Positions 34,940 to 43,100 of a stretch of 64,000 nt of DNA are shown here, piece after piece (position 1 is the first letter of the stretch; each line of letters opens with the position of its first letter). Position numbers and translations under genes: made by a program. Source of the stretch: Paenibacillus caseinilyticus (GTDB lineage Bacteria > Bacillota > Bacilli > Paenibacillales > NBRC-103111); assembly GCF_027533645.1 (NCBI RefSeq), contig NZ_JAQAGY010000023.1, positions 1 through 64,000 on the forward strand, read 5' to 3'. The notes under the pieces were generated by a model. It saw only the letters and a list, made by a program, of their open reading frames with translations, did not search any database and was not told the origin of the DNA.

Positions 34940-35137
34940 CTAGAACTTCCGAGGTCCCGGCGACCGGATGCGCTTTTCGTCGATGTAGAGGTCCAGGGCC
35001 ACAATCCCTCGGCGAGCCAGTTTGACGAAGAGAACGAAAGCCTACACGGACAAGACGATCATGCCCAGGTACAGGATGACAAAGAGAGCGGGCAGGAGGG
35101 AGAATACAGCACTGGAAGGTTCGACATGCACGGGCAC
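34940..35137 (-). pseudogene. small membrane protein gene interrupted by an in-frame TAG
   Basis: The reverse strand reads, from GTG 35137 (or GTG 35131, better spaced from AAAGGCGG), MPVHVEPSSAVFSLLPALF VILYLGMIVLSV, then TAG at 35042-35044, then continues in the same frame with AFVLFVKLARRGIVALDLY IDEKR to a stop at 34940. A transmembrane helix followed by a basic amphipathic helix is coherent only if the TAG is read through; one base change from a Tyr codon would explain it. About 65 aa if intact. Either a recent pseudogene, a sequencing error or a readthrough gene. Confidence 0.6.
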
Positions 35138-35289
35138 ATTCCGCCTTTCTGTGATCAGTGGATCATACTGCTAGTTCTTACCCGCTCACCTGGCAGGACA
35201 AACGGAATCTTTCCCCTCAAGTAATTCCCGATCCTTCTTCCTTTGGCATATAGAGGCGCGGCCTCCTCTGTCCGCCCGCCTGGTCCTGA

Positions 35290-36504
35290 TTACTTCGTCA
35301 AGATCGTATCGGTGCCCTCCCGGAAGAGAAGCCAGACTTTGCCCGCATAGGTGTCCGCTTGATACCAGCGCTGACCGGAGGGATCCTCCCAATAGCCCGT
35401 AGGGGCGAGGGTCTGGGATCCGAGCCGGTCTACCTTGAGGCGAAGTCCGGGGTGCGGGTAACGGTACAGTTCTGTCCCGCCCTCCCCGATCCGGAGCTTC
35501 CCTGAGGCAGGCCGGATGACTTCAGGCTCACCGTAAGCCCGGTTGATCCAGCCTTCGCCCTGGTTCGTCCGAACATGATACCAGACGCCCGTATCGTCTG
35601 CATAATCGGGCCGCGCTTCGGCGGGGCCCGTATCGATCTTCTCGAAGGCCTGGACCGTCTGCGGCTCTAACCGGGTCCCGCTCTCTGCGCCGACGGCAGC
35701 GAAGAGAAGGACGGACCTGGGCAGCGTCAGAGGCTCCGAGATCTCCTGCACCGCATATCCCATCTGCCCCACCCAACCGACCGGGTTCTTCCCGTTATCG
35801 ACACGATAGAAGATATCGAAGACGGTCGTGAATTCGCCGGTAATATGCAGGGTCCGGTTCTCGATCACATCCGGGAACCGTTGACCCTTGGGATTTTGGA
35901 ACGCTTGCACACCGGTATAGTACCACTTCCTGTCGACAGGCCGGAAGGTGCCGATCTCGGCCAGCGGCACCCGGATCCATTGGTCGCCTAGCCACGAAGT
36001 ACGGATCTGCAGCCAGGTATCCTCATAACGGTGGGCGTCCATATAATGCCACTGCCTCTCCGCCCCTACGACCTCGACCTCCTGTGCGGAGATCGAGGCG
36101 GAAGACACGGCAGATAACTTCGGCTGTCCGTAGAGCGGGGTATCGCCGGTGAGGAGAATGGTCTTGGGCGGCTTGACTTCCACAGTCCAAGGCTCCGGGG
36201 ACATCCACTTGTCCCCAAGCCACGTACGGATCTTATACCAGCTCCGCCCGCTGGACCAGGAAGCTTCGGCGCCGATCACCTCTACCTCTTGTGCGGACAA
36301 GCTGCCGAGCGGCTTCGAGGCGAGGTCGGCCGTATCGTAGAAGGGGGTTGGCTTCAAGAGCCTGACGGCCGCCGGGATCCGCAGGCCGTTGGGCGCTTCG
36401 ATATGGGGCAGCGACGTGTCAGCCGGCGCTGCAGTTCCGCTGGATGCTCCCGACAGCAGGAGGCATCCTGCGGCGAGTGTCAGCCATAAGATTCGATTCT
36501 TCAT
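35290..36504 (-). CDS. secreted protein with SH3/GW-like repeats
   Basis: 404 aa. Signal peptide (LWLTLAAGCLLLSGASSGTAA). At least four repeated units end in W-x-x-(I/V)-R-T-x-(L/Q)-G-(D/E)-x-W: WYKIRTWLGDKWM, WLQIRTSWLGDQWI, WYHVRTNQGEGWI and a terminal WYQADTYAGKVWL. Each starts with a 'PLY/PFYDTAD' strand and a 'LSAQEVEVIGAE' segment. Bacterial SH3-like modules of this type bind peptidoglycan or teichoic acids, so a wall-bound role is likely. GAGGAG is ten bases before the ATG. Monocistronic as far as seen. Confidence 0.75.
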   Translation of the reverse strand: MKNRILWLTLAAGCLLLSGASSGTAAPADTSLPHIEAPNGLRIPAAVRLLKPTPFYDTADLASKPLGSLSAQEVEVIGAEASWSSGRSWYKIRTWLGDKWMSPEPWTVEVKPPKTILLTGDTPLYGQPKLSAVSSASISAQEVEVVGAERQWHYMDAHRYEDTWLQIRTSWLGDQWIRVPLAEIGTFRPVDRKWYYTGVQAFQNPKGQRFPDVIENRTLHITGEFTTVFDIFYRVDNGKNPVGWVGQMGYAVQEISEPLTLPRSVLLFAAVGAESGTRLEPQTVQAFEKIDTGPAEARPDYADDTGVWYHVRTNQGEGWINRAYGEPEVIRPASGKLRIGEGGTELYRYPHPGLRLKVDRLGSQTLAPTGYWEDPSGQRWYQADTYAGKVWLLFREGTDTILTK

Positions 36505-36868
36505 AGGGTCTATTCTCCTCGGATGAATTACAGATTAGAACTGCCGGCGCTGCAGGGCCGTACAGATCGCCAGGAACAACTTCATCTTCATTACGTGTCC
36601 ACTCTCGCTTTCATTCCCATGTAACGATACAGACTGGATCGGGCTCCAAAAGGTTACTGCGTAACCCGAAATGGACGGAAAGCGGCACGGGAGATAGGCT
36701 GTTCCAAGGCTGGCGATGCACCGAATCTTATCATCCCAACGATTGCGACCAGGCAAGGGATATTCTACCATAGTACAGGAATGTTCTGAGATAGATTCCC
36801 CTGCTTTAGCATCGGGCTGCCCTTGAGCGGCCTGTTTGTTTTGAGGTGGGGAGCGGCTCTATCTAATC
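36505..36868. other. intergenic region between secreted protein and MFS gene
   Basis: No convincing gene in about 360 bp. It must contain the reverse-strand promoter of the SH3-repeat gene; no clear boxes were found. A short reverse frame ending MKMKLFLAICTALQRRQF near 36541 has no ribosome site. Confidence 0.4.
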
Positions 36869-36907
36869 CTGACATTCTGTTGTCAGCGGAATGCTGTATA
36901 ATATACT
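36869..36907 (+). promoter_or_regulatory. promoter with overlapping inverted repeat, MFS exporter gene
   Basis: TTGTCA (36880-36885), 16 bp, TATACT (36902-36907), with TATAAT overlapping at 36897. The inverted repeat CTGACA-TTCTGT-TGTCAG (36869-36886) covers the -35 box, the position expected of a repressor site. No regulator gene is adjacent, so the controlling protein would be encoded elsewhere. Confidence 0.6.
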
Positions 36908-36951
36908 TTAGCAGTAATGAATTTGGATGAAGAAAGGAAGTTTATCTTTTT

Positions 36952-38499
36952 ATGAGTGCAGCACAAAACAAAACCGGAGTCATCGTCGCCGGTCTTCTGC
37001 TTGCGATCCTGATGGCCTCGATGGACAACACGATCGTGGCTACCGCTATGGGAACGATCGTCGGGGAGCTCGGCGGGCTCGACAAGTTCGTGTGGGTGAC
37101 CTCGGCTTATATGGTGGCGGAGATGGCAGGGATGCCGATCTTCGGCAAGCTGTCCGATATGTACGGCCGCAAACGCTTCTTCGTCTTCGGCATTCTCGTA
37201 TTCATGGCCGGCTCGATGCTGTGCGGGATTGCGGATTCGATCGTCGAACTGAGCATCTACCGCGCGGTGCAGGGCATTGGCGGCGGAGCCTTGGTGCCGA
37301 TCGCCTTCACGATCATGCTGGATGCCGTGCCGCCGGAGAACCGGGGGAAGCTTGGAGGGTTGTTCGGTGCCGTCTTCGGGATGTCGAGTATCTTTGGTCC
37401 GCTGCTCGGGGCGTACATAACCGATTACATCAGCTGGCATTGGATCTTCTACATCAATCTGCCGCTGGGGCTGATCGCCTTCGTGATGATCGCCTTCTTC
37501 TACAACGAATCGCACCAGCATTCCAAACAGCCGATCGACTGGGCCGGGGCCTTCCTGCTCATCGGGGCGATTGTCTGTCTCATGTTCGCGCTGGAGCTCG
37601 GAGGCAAGCAGTTTGCCTGGACTTCGGCCCCCATCGTAGGTATGCTCGCGGGGTTCGCCGTGCTTACCGCGGCCTTCCTGTTCGTGGAGTCGCGGGCTAA
37701 GGAGCCCATCATTTCCTTCAGCATGTTCCGCAGCCGTCTCTATGCGGCGAGCAACCTGATCGGCATGCTGAGCGGCGCGGCATTCATTACGGCCTCCGTC
37801 TACATCCCGATCTACATCCAGGGCGTTCTGGGCGGCAGCGCAACGAACTCGGGGCTCGTGCTGCTGCCGATGATGCTGGCTTCGGTCGTCACGGCCACCG
37901 GCGGCGGCTTCCTCATGAACAAATTGCCGTACCGCTCGATCCTGCTGCCGACGCTGGCCATCCTGGTCGCAGGGCTTGCCCTGCTGACGACGCTCTCGCC
38001 GGGGACCTCCCGCCTTGTAGTGACGCTGTACATGATTCTCGTCGGTCTCGGGATCGGCGCTTCCTTCTCGGTGCTCGGCAACTCCGCGATTCATCCGTTT
38101 CCGGCACGGCAGCGGGGGGCGGCGAGCTCCACTTTTAATTTCCTCCGGTCGCTCGGCATGACGCTCGGCATTACGGTCTTCGGGATCATCCAGAGCCACG
38201 CGATGACCCGGAACCTGACAGGCGCATTCACGACCGGCGGAGGCGGGGAGGCAGGCGCAGCGGTGCCCCAAGGCCTCAACTTCAGCGATCCGCATGCGCT
38301 GCTGGACCCGGCGGCCCGCGCGAACCTGCCGGCCGGGGTGCTGGGGCAGATTGCCGAAGCGCTCTCCTCCTCGATCTCGCTGACGTTCATGCTGGCGCTG
38401 ATTCCGGCCGTGCTGGCCTTGGCTGCCGCCCTCTTCATGAGCCGCGAGCAGCTTGACCCGGCGGCCGAAGCAGCCCGGGACGCGTCGCCTTCGCACTAA
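36952..38499 (+). CDS. DHA2-family MFS drug exporter
   Basis: 515 aa, about 14 transmembrane segments. Motif D1-like LAILMASMDNTIVATAMGTI, motif A GKLSDMYGRKRFF, motif B YRAVQGIGGGALVPIAF, motif C SIFGPLLGAYITDYISWHWIFYINLPLGL region. Probably a proton-coupled drug or toxin exporter of the EmrB/QacA type. No adaptor gene is nearby, unlike the YhcA-like pump at 25069. AAAGGAAG lies 11 bp before the ATG. Ends near a 12-bp-stem terminator. Confidence 0.92.
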   Translation: MSAAQNKTGVIVAGLLLAILMASMDNTIVATAMGTIVGELGGLDKFVWVTSAYMVAEMAGMPIFGKLSDMYGRKRFFVFGILVFMAGSMLCGIADSIVELSIYRAVQGIGGGALVPIAFTIMLDAVPPENRGKLGGLFGAVFGMSSIFGPLLGAYITDYISWHWIFYINLPLGLIAFVMIAFFYNESHQHSKQPIDWAGAFLLIGAIVCLMFALELGGKQFAWTSAPIVGMLAGFAVLTAAFLFVESRAKEPIISFSMFRSRLYAASNLIGMLSGAAFITASVYIPIYIQGVLGGSATNSGLVLLPMMLASVVTATGGGFLMNKLPYRSILLPTLAILVAGLALLTTLSPGTSRLVVTLYMILVGLGIGASFSVLGNSAIHPFPARQRGAASSTFNFLRSLGMTLGITVFGIIQSHAMTRNLTGAFTTGGGGEAGAAVPQGLNFSDPHALLDPAARANLPAGVLGQIAEALSSSISLTFMLALIPAVLALAAALFMSREQLDPAAEAARDASPSH

Positions 38500-38594
38500 C
38501 GAGCGCTTGTGCAGGCCTGGTGGAGCTCGTTGTCACAGGCGTCTGTGCCGCTTGACGGATATCCCGATACGGGCGAGGCACTGCCGACACGAAG

Positions 38595-38628
38595 AAGCCC
38601 GGGTGGGATGATTTCCACCCGGGCTTTC
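38595..38628 (+). terminator. Rho-independent terminator
   Basis: Perfect 12-bp stem AAGCCCGGGTGG (38595-38606) with CCACCCGGGCTT (38615-38626) and a short T run. Confidence 0.85.
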
Positions 38629-38788
38629 CCTTATCCCTCAATGAAAGGTACGTGAGGGTAACCCGCTCTCTATTTTTCAGAATCCCTTGCGAAACATGAT
38701 GAAAAGCCCGATGGGCTGGTGCTTCCCCACCGGGGTCTTGGCCATAATGCCGGATAAGTTCTGCCTCACCATTCGTACAGGCGAATGC

Positions 38789-38817
38789 GAAGAGCCCGCA
38801 TTCCCTGCGGGCTCTTC
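38789..38817 (-). terminator. hairpin ending the small reverse gene pair
   Basis: Perfect 12-bp inverted repeat GAAGAGCCCGCA/TGCGGGCTCTTC with a 5-nt loop, 46 bp beyond the stop of the reverse gene at 38863. The T tract on the minus strand is weak. Confidence 0.6.
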
Positions 38818-38862
38818 ATCCTGCCGACGTTCCTGCCGGACCGAGGCCGGCGGGAAGGCAGT

Positions 38863-39030
38863 TCATTCCTCAGGCGTGCGGTCCAGGTACAGACGCGTCA
38901 CCGGAGTGGAGTCGCCGTGCTCCACCTCGCCGGGGGAGGCTTTCTCCTCCAGCGGGTCATGGGTATTCATCCCCGGAGCGATAGTAGGCTCGTCCTGTTC
39001 CTGGGCGGAAGCTTTATTGCGATTGACCAC
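38863..39030 (-). CDS. small acidic hydrophilic protein (55 aa)
   Basis: Starts at GTG 39030 (MVNRNKASAQEQDEPTIAPG) and ends RLYLDRTPEE; very acidic and polar, no membrane segment. AAGGGGG is nine bases before the GTG and lies inside the upstream gene, which overlaps it by 17 bp in another frame; an ATG at 39039 is an alternative. Coding-like composition and the clean overlap suggest a real gene. Unrecognised. Confidence 0.55.
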   Translation of the reverse strand: MVNRNKASAQEQDEPTIAPGMNTHDPLEEKASPGEVEHGDSTPVTRLYLDRTPEE

Positions 39031-39181
39031 GCAGCCCATCCCCCTTCTTGGAATAGGCGATCAGAGTGATCTCGCTGCCGGTCAGGCGGGCGAGCTTCGA
39101 TTCCGCTTCCTGGATGATATCCACGACTTGGGATTGTTCCGTAAGCGGGGCGATCTGATATGCATCCGTCTCGATCTTCAT
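39014..39181 (-). CDS. small protein (55 aa), DUF-like, upstream gene of the pair
   Basis: Reads MKIETDAYQIAPLTEQSQVV, then DIIQEAESKLARLTGSEITL and IAYSKKGDG. GGAGGGAATACGCC is ideally placed before the ATG. A beta strand followed by a helix and a second strand (SEITLIAYSK) is suggested; the repeated pattern 'LTGSEITLIAY' is like that of other short Bacillales proteins of unknown role. It overlaps the downstream small gene, so they are co-translated. Confidence 0.7.
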   Translation of the reverse strand: MKIETDAYQIAPLTEQSQVVDIIQEAESKLARLTGSEITLIAYSKKGDGLRGQSQ

Positions 39182-39348
39182 GGCGTATTCCCTCCGGTTG
39201 TGGCATAGGGTAAGGGGCCCAGGGGGCCGCTCCTGCGGGTATATTGTCCCCCGGCGTCTGGCGGAGCATTCCAGCGGGAGAAGCCGGATTCCTATCCACA
39301 ACTTCTGGAAAAGTGAGGAAATCGGGTATGCATCCAGATGACACGCTA

Positions 39349-39357
39349 TGGTATATT
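39349..39357 (+). promoter_or_regulatory. extended -10 promoter of second MFS gene
   Basis: TGGTATATT (TG-N-TATATT) about 70 bp upstream of the start at 39427; the -35 region is weak. Confidence 0.45.
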
Positions 39358-39426
39358 CAACCTGTTGCCCCGTGAAGCGATTCGGATGGCAAGGGCTCAC
39401 GGAGAAAAAAAGAGGGAGGGACCCCC

Positions 39427-40761
39427 ATGCAGTGGAACCGGTTATCCGTTATGGCAAGTATCGTCATGGCGGTGTTGATCTCATCAATGGATACGACGAT
39501 TATGAATACGACCATGCCCCTCATCGCGGCAGAGCTTGGCGACGAGAAGCTGTATGCCTGGAGCTTCGCTTCCTACATGATTCTGTGTACGATCGTGACC
39601 CCGCTCAGCGGGCGTATCTCGGACAGCTTCGGACGCAAGAAGGTGCTGTCCTTCGGGATTCTCGTCTTCCTGCTGGGCTCGCTGCTCTGCGGAACGGCGG
39701 ATACGATGCTGCAGCTGGTGCTGTACCGCGGCGTGCAGGGCATCGGGGCGGGAGCGATGATCGCTTTCCCGGCGATTATTGCGGGCGACCTGTTCTCGGT
39801 GGAGGCGAGAGGGCGCATCCAGGCCTTCTTCACCGGCATGTGGGGGTTGTCTGCGGTACTGGCGCCGCTGCTCGGCAGCTTGTTCATCGAACAGCTCACC
39901 TGGCGATGGATCTTCTATGTCAACATTCCGATCTGTCTGGCTTCGCTCCTCCTGCTCATCCCGTATAAGGAGAGCTATGAGCCGAAGAAAAGCAAGATCA
40001 ATTGGGGCGGGGCCTTGCTCTTCGGCCTTGCGATCGGCCTGCTGCTCCTGAATACGGTAGTGACGCACGGCTATCTGCTGTACACGGCCGCCGGTCTTCT
40101 GTTCCTGGTGTTGTTCGTGTGGAACGAACGCCGGCATCCGTCGCCGATCATGCCGGTGGTGGTTCTGCAGAACCGGCCGGTGGCATGGATGAACCTCAAC
40201 GGATTCCTGACCTGTGCCGCCTTGTTCGGCTCCTCAAGCTATATCCCGTACTATCTCCAGCAGCACGGTTATTCGCTCTTCATCAGCGGACTGGCGCTGC
40301 TGGGCATGTCGGTGGGCTGGGTGCTCATGGGTGTGCCGGCGGGCAAATGGATTCTGCGTTACGGCTACCGCCCCCTGCTCGTGATCGGCAACCTGATTCT
40401 CGCGCTGTCCGGTCTGCTGTTGTTATTCCTGCCGGAGCAGGGTGGATTCTTCTACGTGAATATCATCATGGTACTGCAGGGGCTGGCCTACGGGCTGCTC
40501 GCCACCGTGTCGGTCATCGGCGTGCAGCAGCTCGTAGCGCCGGACCAGAAGGGCATCTCGACTTCCCTGCAGGTGTTCGCCCGCAATATCGGCACGGCGG
40601 TCGGCGTGACGATCATGGGCGGCCTGCTCACCGGCGCGCCGGCCTTCATGACCGGCATTCACCGGTTGTTCTTGTACGGCTTCATTGTGGCGCTCGCCGC
40701 ATTGGCATCGACCGTATTCCTTTATAGAGGCAAGGAGCATACAGCCCCCCAGGCGGGTTAA
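39427..40761 (+). CDS. MFS drug exporter (DHA2-like, shorter form)
   Basis: 444 aa. DHA2-type N-terminal half: MAVLISSMDTTIMNTTMPLI, GRISDSFGRKKVLSF, YRGVQGIGAGAMIAFPAII, LAPLLGSLFIEQLTWRWIFY. Total length and about 13-14 hydrophobic segments suit an EmrB/MdtD-like exporter. AGAGGGAGGG precedes the ATG. It lies alone, followed by an AraC gene of different base composition 130 bp downstream. Confidence 0.9.
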   Translation: MQWNRLSVMASIVMAVLISSMDTTIMNTTMPLIAAELGDEKLYAWSFASYMILCTIVTPLSGRISDSFGRKKVLSFGILVFLLGSLLCGTADTMLQLVLYRGVQGIGAGAMIAFPAIIAGDLFSVEARGRIQAFFTGMWGLSAVLAPLLGSLFIEQLTWRWIFYVNIPICLASLLLLIPYKESYEPKKSKINWGGALLFGLAIGLLLLNTVVTHGYLLYTAAGLLFLVLFVWNERRHPSPIMPVVVLQNRPVAWMNLNGFLTCAALFGSSSYIPYYLQQHGYSLFISGLALLGMSVGWVLMGVPAGKWILRYGYRPLLVIGNLILALSGLLLLFLPEQGGFFYVNIIMVLQGLAYGLLATVSVIGVQQLVAPDQKGISTSLQVFARNIGTAVGVTIMGGLLTGAPAFMTGIHRLFLYGFIVALAALASTVFLYRGKEHTAPQAG

Positions 40762-40891
40762 CCGCCGACCTCCACCCGGACCCGCTGCCCAAGGGGTACC
40801 GGGTCTTTGGATATTCCCCCATTCCGCAAAATAGATCAAAAATAAAATTACGAAATGATGTACAGTTGTGGTATCTCCAGGGAGGCGTCAA

Positions 40892-41764
40892 ATGAATTAC
40901 ATTGAACCCGTAACCAAAGCGATAGCCTATATTGAAAACCGTCTGATGGAAAAAACCACAGCTGAAGACATTGCGGAATGGGTAGGATACTCCCCCTATC
41001 ATTTTCACCGGATCTTCCAATCCGTCACAGAACACACCGTATCGGATTATATCAGGAGGCGGAGATTGACTCATGCGGCATATGATTTGTTCCATTCCGA
41101 TCTTAGAATCATAGAGATTGCCCTCCAATATCAGTTCGAATCTCAAGAAGCCTTCACTCGAGCCTTTCAAAAGATGTTCTCCATCTCGCCGGGACGGTTC
41201 CGCAGGCAGACCAACATGAAAGACACGCTGTTTCGAACGATGGAGAAAAGGCCGTTGGATGAAGCCGGGATACGGCATCTGAAGTACAGAGTTACCCTTG
41301 CCCCCTCGATTGTCGATAAGGAAAAGCTCTATTTGGTTGGAATGGAACAAAGGGGGCTCAACTCTCAGGAAATCGGAAGGCTGTGGAGCGATTTCAGGCA
41401 AAGAGCGGGAGGAATTGCTGGAAGAAGGGGGCCTGAATCGATCTTTTACGCGCTGATTATGCTTACAGGAATTCAGTGGGAAGTCTCCTATACGGCTTGC
41501 GTCGAAGTCAGCGAAGAGGGACAAATCCCTGAAGGGATGGTCAATAAAGTCCTCCCTGCAGCTACATACGCCGTATTCACGCACCGGGGATCTTTGGATA
41601 GACTGGTGGATACATTCTATTACATCTATAACATATGGTTACCGAAATCGGGAAGGATTCGCACGAACGGTCCGGAATTTGCACGATACGATCATAGATA
41701 TATGGGACCTGCGAATGATGATTCTGAGCTTGATATTTATATACCGATTGACCCGATATCGTGA
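40892..41764 (+). CDS. AraC family regulator with GyrI-like effector domain
   Basis: 290 aa. The double helix-turn-helix is N-terminal (TTAEDIAEWVGYSPYHFHRIF and LRIIEIALQYQFESQEAFTRAF, residues 20-110), followed by an effector-binding SOUL/GyrI-like domain (YLVGMEQRGLNSQEIGRLW, TYAVFTHRGSLDRLVDTFYY, ELDIYIPI). Such Rob/SoxS-like proteins respond to small hydrophobic or cationic compounds. GGGAGGCG sets the start. Base composition is visibly more A+T-rich than that of its neighbours. It overlaps the downstream hydrolase region, suggesting joint control. Confidence 0.9.
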   Translation: MNYIEPVTKAIAYIENRLMEKTTAEDIAEWVGYSPYHFHRIFQSVTEHTVSDYIRRRRLTHAAYDLFHSDLRIIEIALQYQFESQEAFTRAFQKMFSISPGRFRRQTNMKDTLFRTMEKRPLDEAGIRHLKYRVTLAPSIVDKEKLYLVGMEQRGLNSQEIGRLWSDFRQRAGGIAGRRGPESIFYALIMLTGIQWEVSYTACVEVSEEGQIPEGMVNKVLPAATYAVFTHRGSLDRLVDTFYYIYNIWLPKSGRIRTNGPEFARYDHRYMGPANDDSELDIYIPIDPIS

Positions 41765-41799
41765 CTGGAGCAAAGCTCCGAGGAAAGGAAGTAAGGTGG

Positions 41800-42714
41800 A
41801 TGACAGGAAACGCAGAGTGTAAGAATGGGTATGCAGGATACCGGGAAGTACATATAGATGATGCCTCCTTAGGCATTACATTTCCTATGATAGTGATGTA
41901 TCCGGCAGACCATCCCGAACAAGTAGAACGATTGGGGCCATACCTGCTGGAATTGTCCAGGGATGCAGAGACTTCGAGAGGGAGATTTCCTCTGGTTATC
42001 ATCTCTCACGGTACCGGAGGTTCGCCGCTTGTATACCGGACGCTGGCTCGGCATTTAGCCCGGAACGGATTTATCGTCGGCATGCCAGAGCATCCATACA
42101 ACAATCGAGATAACAACAGTTTAGAAGGAACGGTACATAACCTTGCCAACAGACCTAGGCACCTAAGGATGGCCACCGACTGGTTTTTTGAAAATGGGTT
42201 GTTCAAGGATAAATTAATGCCGGATGCCGTATCGATCATCGGGCATTCCTTGGGTGGATACACGGCATTGGCAGCGACAGGTGGCGTGCCGACTTCGTTT
42301 CCTCATGAGACCCCGGACGGTAATCCGCAGCTCATAGAGGTTACATCCGATAAAAGAATCAAGTCCCTGGTTCTCCTAGCGCCTGCCTCGGTCTGGTTCC
42401 GGGCTGAAGGGAGCTTACGTACCATTAACCTCCCCATTTTGATGCTGGACGCAGAGAAGGATCCCTACACGCCCTCTTTTCACGCGCAAATCATATTGGG
42501 CGGCGTCGCTGATCCGAAGAAGATTCAATACAGAACAGTCAAAAACGCCGGACATTTTTCCTTTCTAAGCCCCTTCCCAGAGTCGATGAAGACTCCGGAT
42601 TTTCTCCCTTCGCAAGACCCCCCGGGCTTTGATCGCGAACATTTCCATAGCACGCTTCAGGAAGACATATTGCACTTTCTATATACCCATCATGACGAAA
42701 GGTGGGGGTCTTAG
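41800..42714 (+). CDS. alpha/beta hydrolase (PAF-acetylhydrolase/dienelactone-hydrolase-like)
   Basis: 304 aa cytoplasmic enzyme. FPLVIISHGTGGSPLVYRTLA carries the oxyanion strand, VSIIGHSLGGYTALAA the nucleophile Ser (near residue 149), LPILMLDAEKDPYTP the acid, and KNAGHFSFLSPFP the catalytic His. Ester or lactone substrates are likely but unknown. GGAAGTAAGGTGG before ATG 41800 favours it over a GTG at 41761 that overlaps the AraC stop. Same A+T-richer composition as the AraC gene, so the two were probably acquired together. Confidence 0.85.
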   Translation: MTGNAECKNGYAGYREVHIDDASLGITFPMIVMYPADHPEQVERLGPYLLELSRDAETSRGRFPLVIISHGTGGSPLVYRTLARHLARNGFIVGMPEHPYNNRDNNSLEGTVHNLANRPRHLRMATDWFFENGLFKDKLMPDAVSIIGHSLGGYTALAATGGVPTSFPHETPDGNPQLIEVTSDKRIKSLVLLAPASVWFRAEGSLRTINLPILMLDAEKDPYTPSFHAQIILGGVADPKKIQYRTVKNAGHFSFLSPFPESMKTPDFLPSQDPPGFDREHFHSTLQEDILHFLYTHHDERWGS

Positions 42715-43100
42715 CAGTCTTTGAGCCTGCGGGTCCGGCTCATGAACGAGGCGGTCACGAACGCTTTGATGGGACCCTGCCGTCCACGTATACCCGGTTG
42801 AGGGCAAGGAGGGGGGGCTCGCAGCATGGCGTGATAAGCAGAGAACGGAATAAGCAGAGAAAACCAAGAAGCGGACTTCCCCGGGAGGGAGTCCGCTTCT
42901 TGAGATGGAAGGACAGCAGCGTGTAGGGAAGGGGCAGGGAGCCAGGCTGCGCGGGGGTTCGGCTGGGTAGTCGGCGAGCATGGAAGCCGGAGTCAGTTCA
43001 GCCGAGCCGGAACATGATAAGCACCGGCGTCTAGGCCTTGCGAAGAAGCGGGGAAGTCAGGGTCATGCCCGTCGGCCGGCTCGGCCTTGGCTCGCTGCCG
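42715..43100. other. intergenic region with 13-bp hairpin
   Basis: No gene seen in 386 bp between convergent genes. A perfect hairpin, CAAGAAGCGGACT with AGTCCGCTTCTTG (42865-42902), has no clear T tract; it may terminate the hydrolase or, from the other strand, the penicillin-binding protein gene. Confidence 0.55.

Noticed and set aside
34702..35289. Possible insertion-sequence remnant around the two hairpins
   Set aside because: No transposase fragment and no target-site duplication could be found, so only the repeats are reported.
42679..42981. 100-aa reverse frame and 74-aa plus frame between hydrolase and PBP genes
   Set aside because: Pro/Arg/Ser-rich shadows without ribosome sites, overlapping the 13-bp hairpin.
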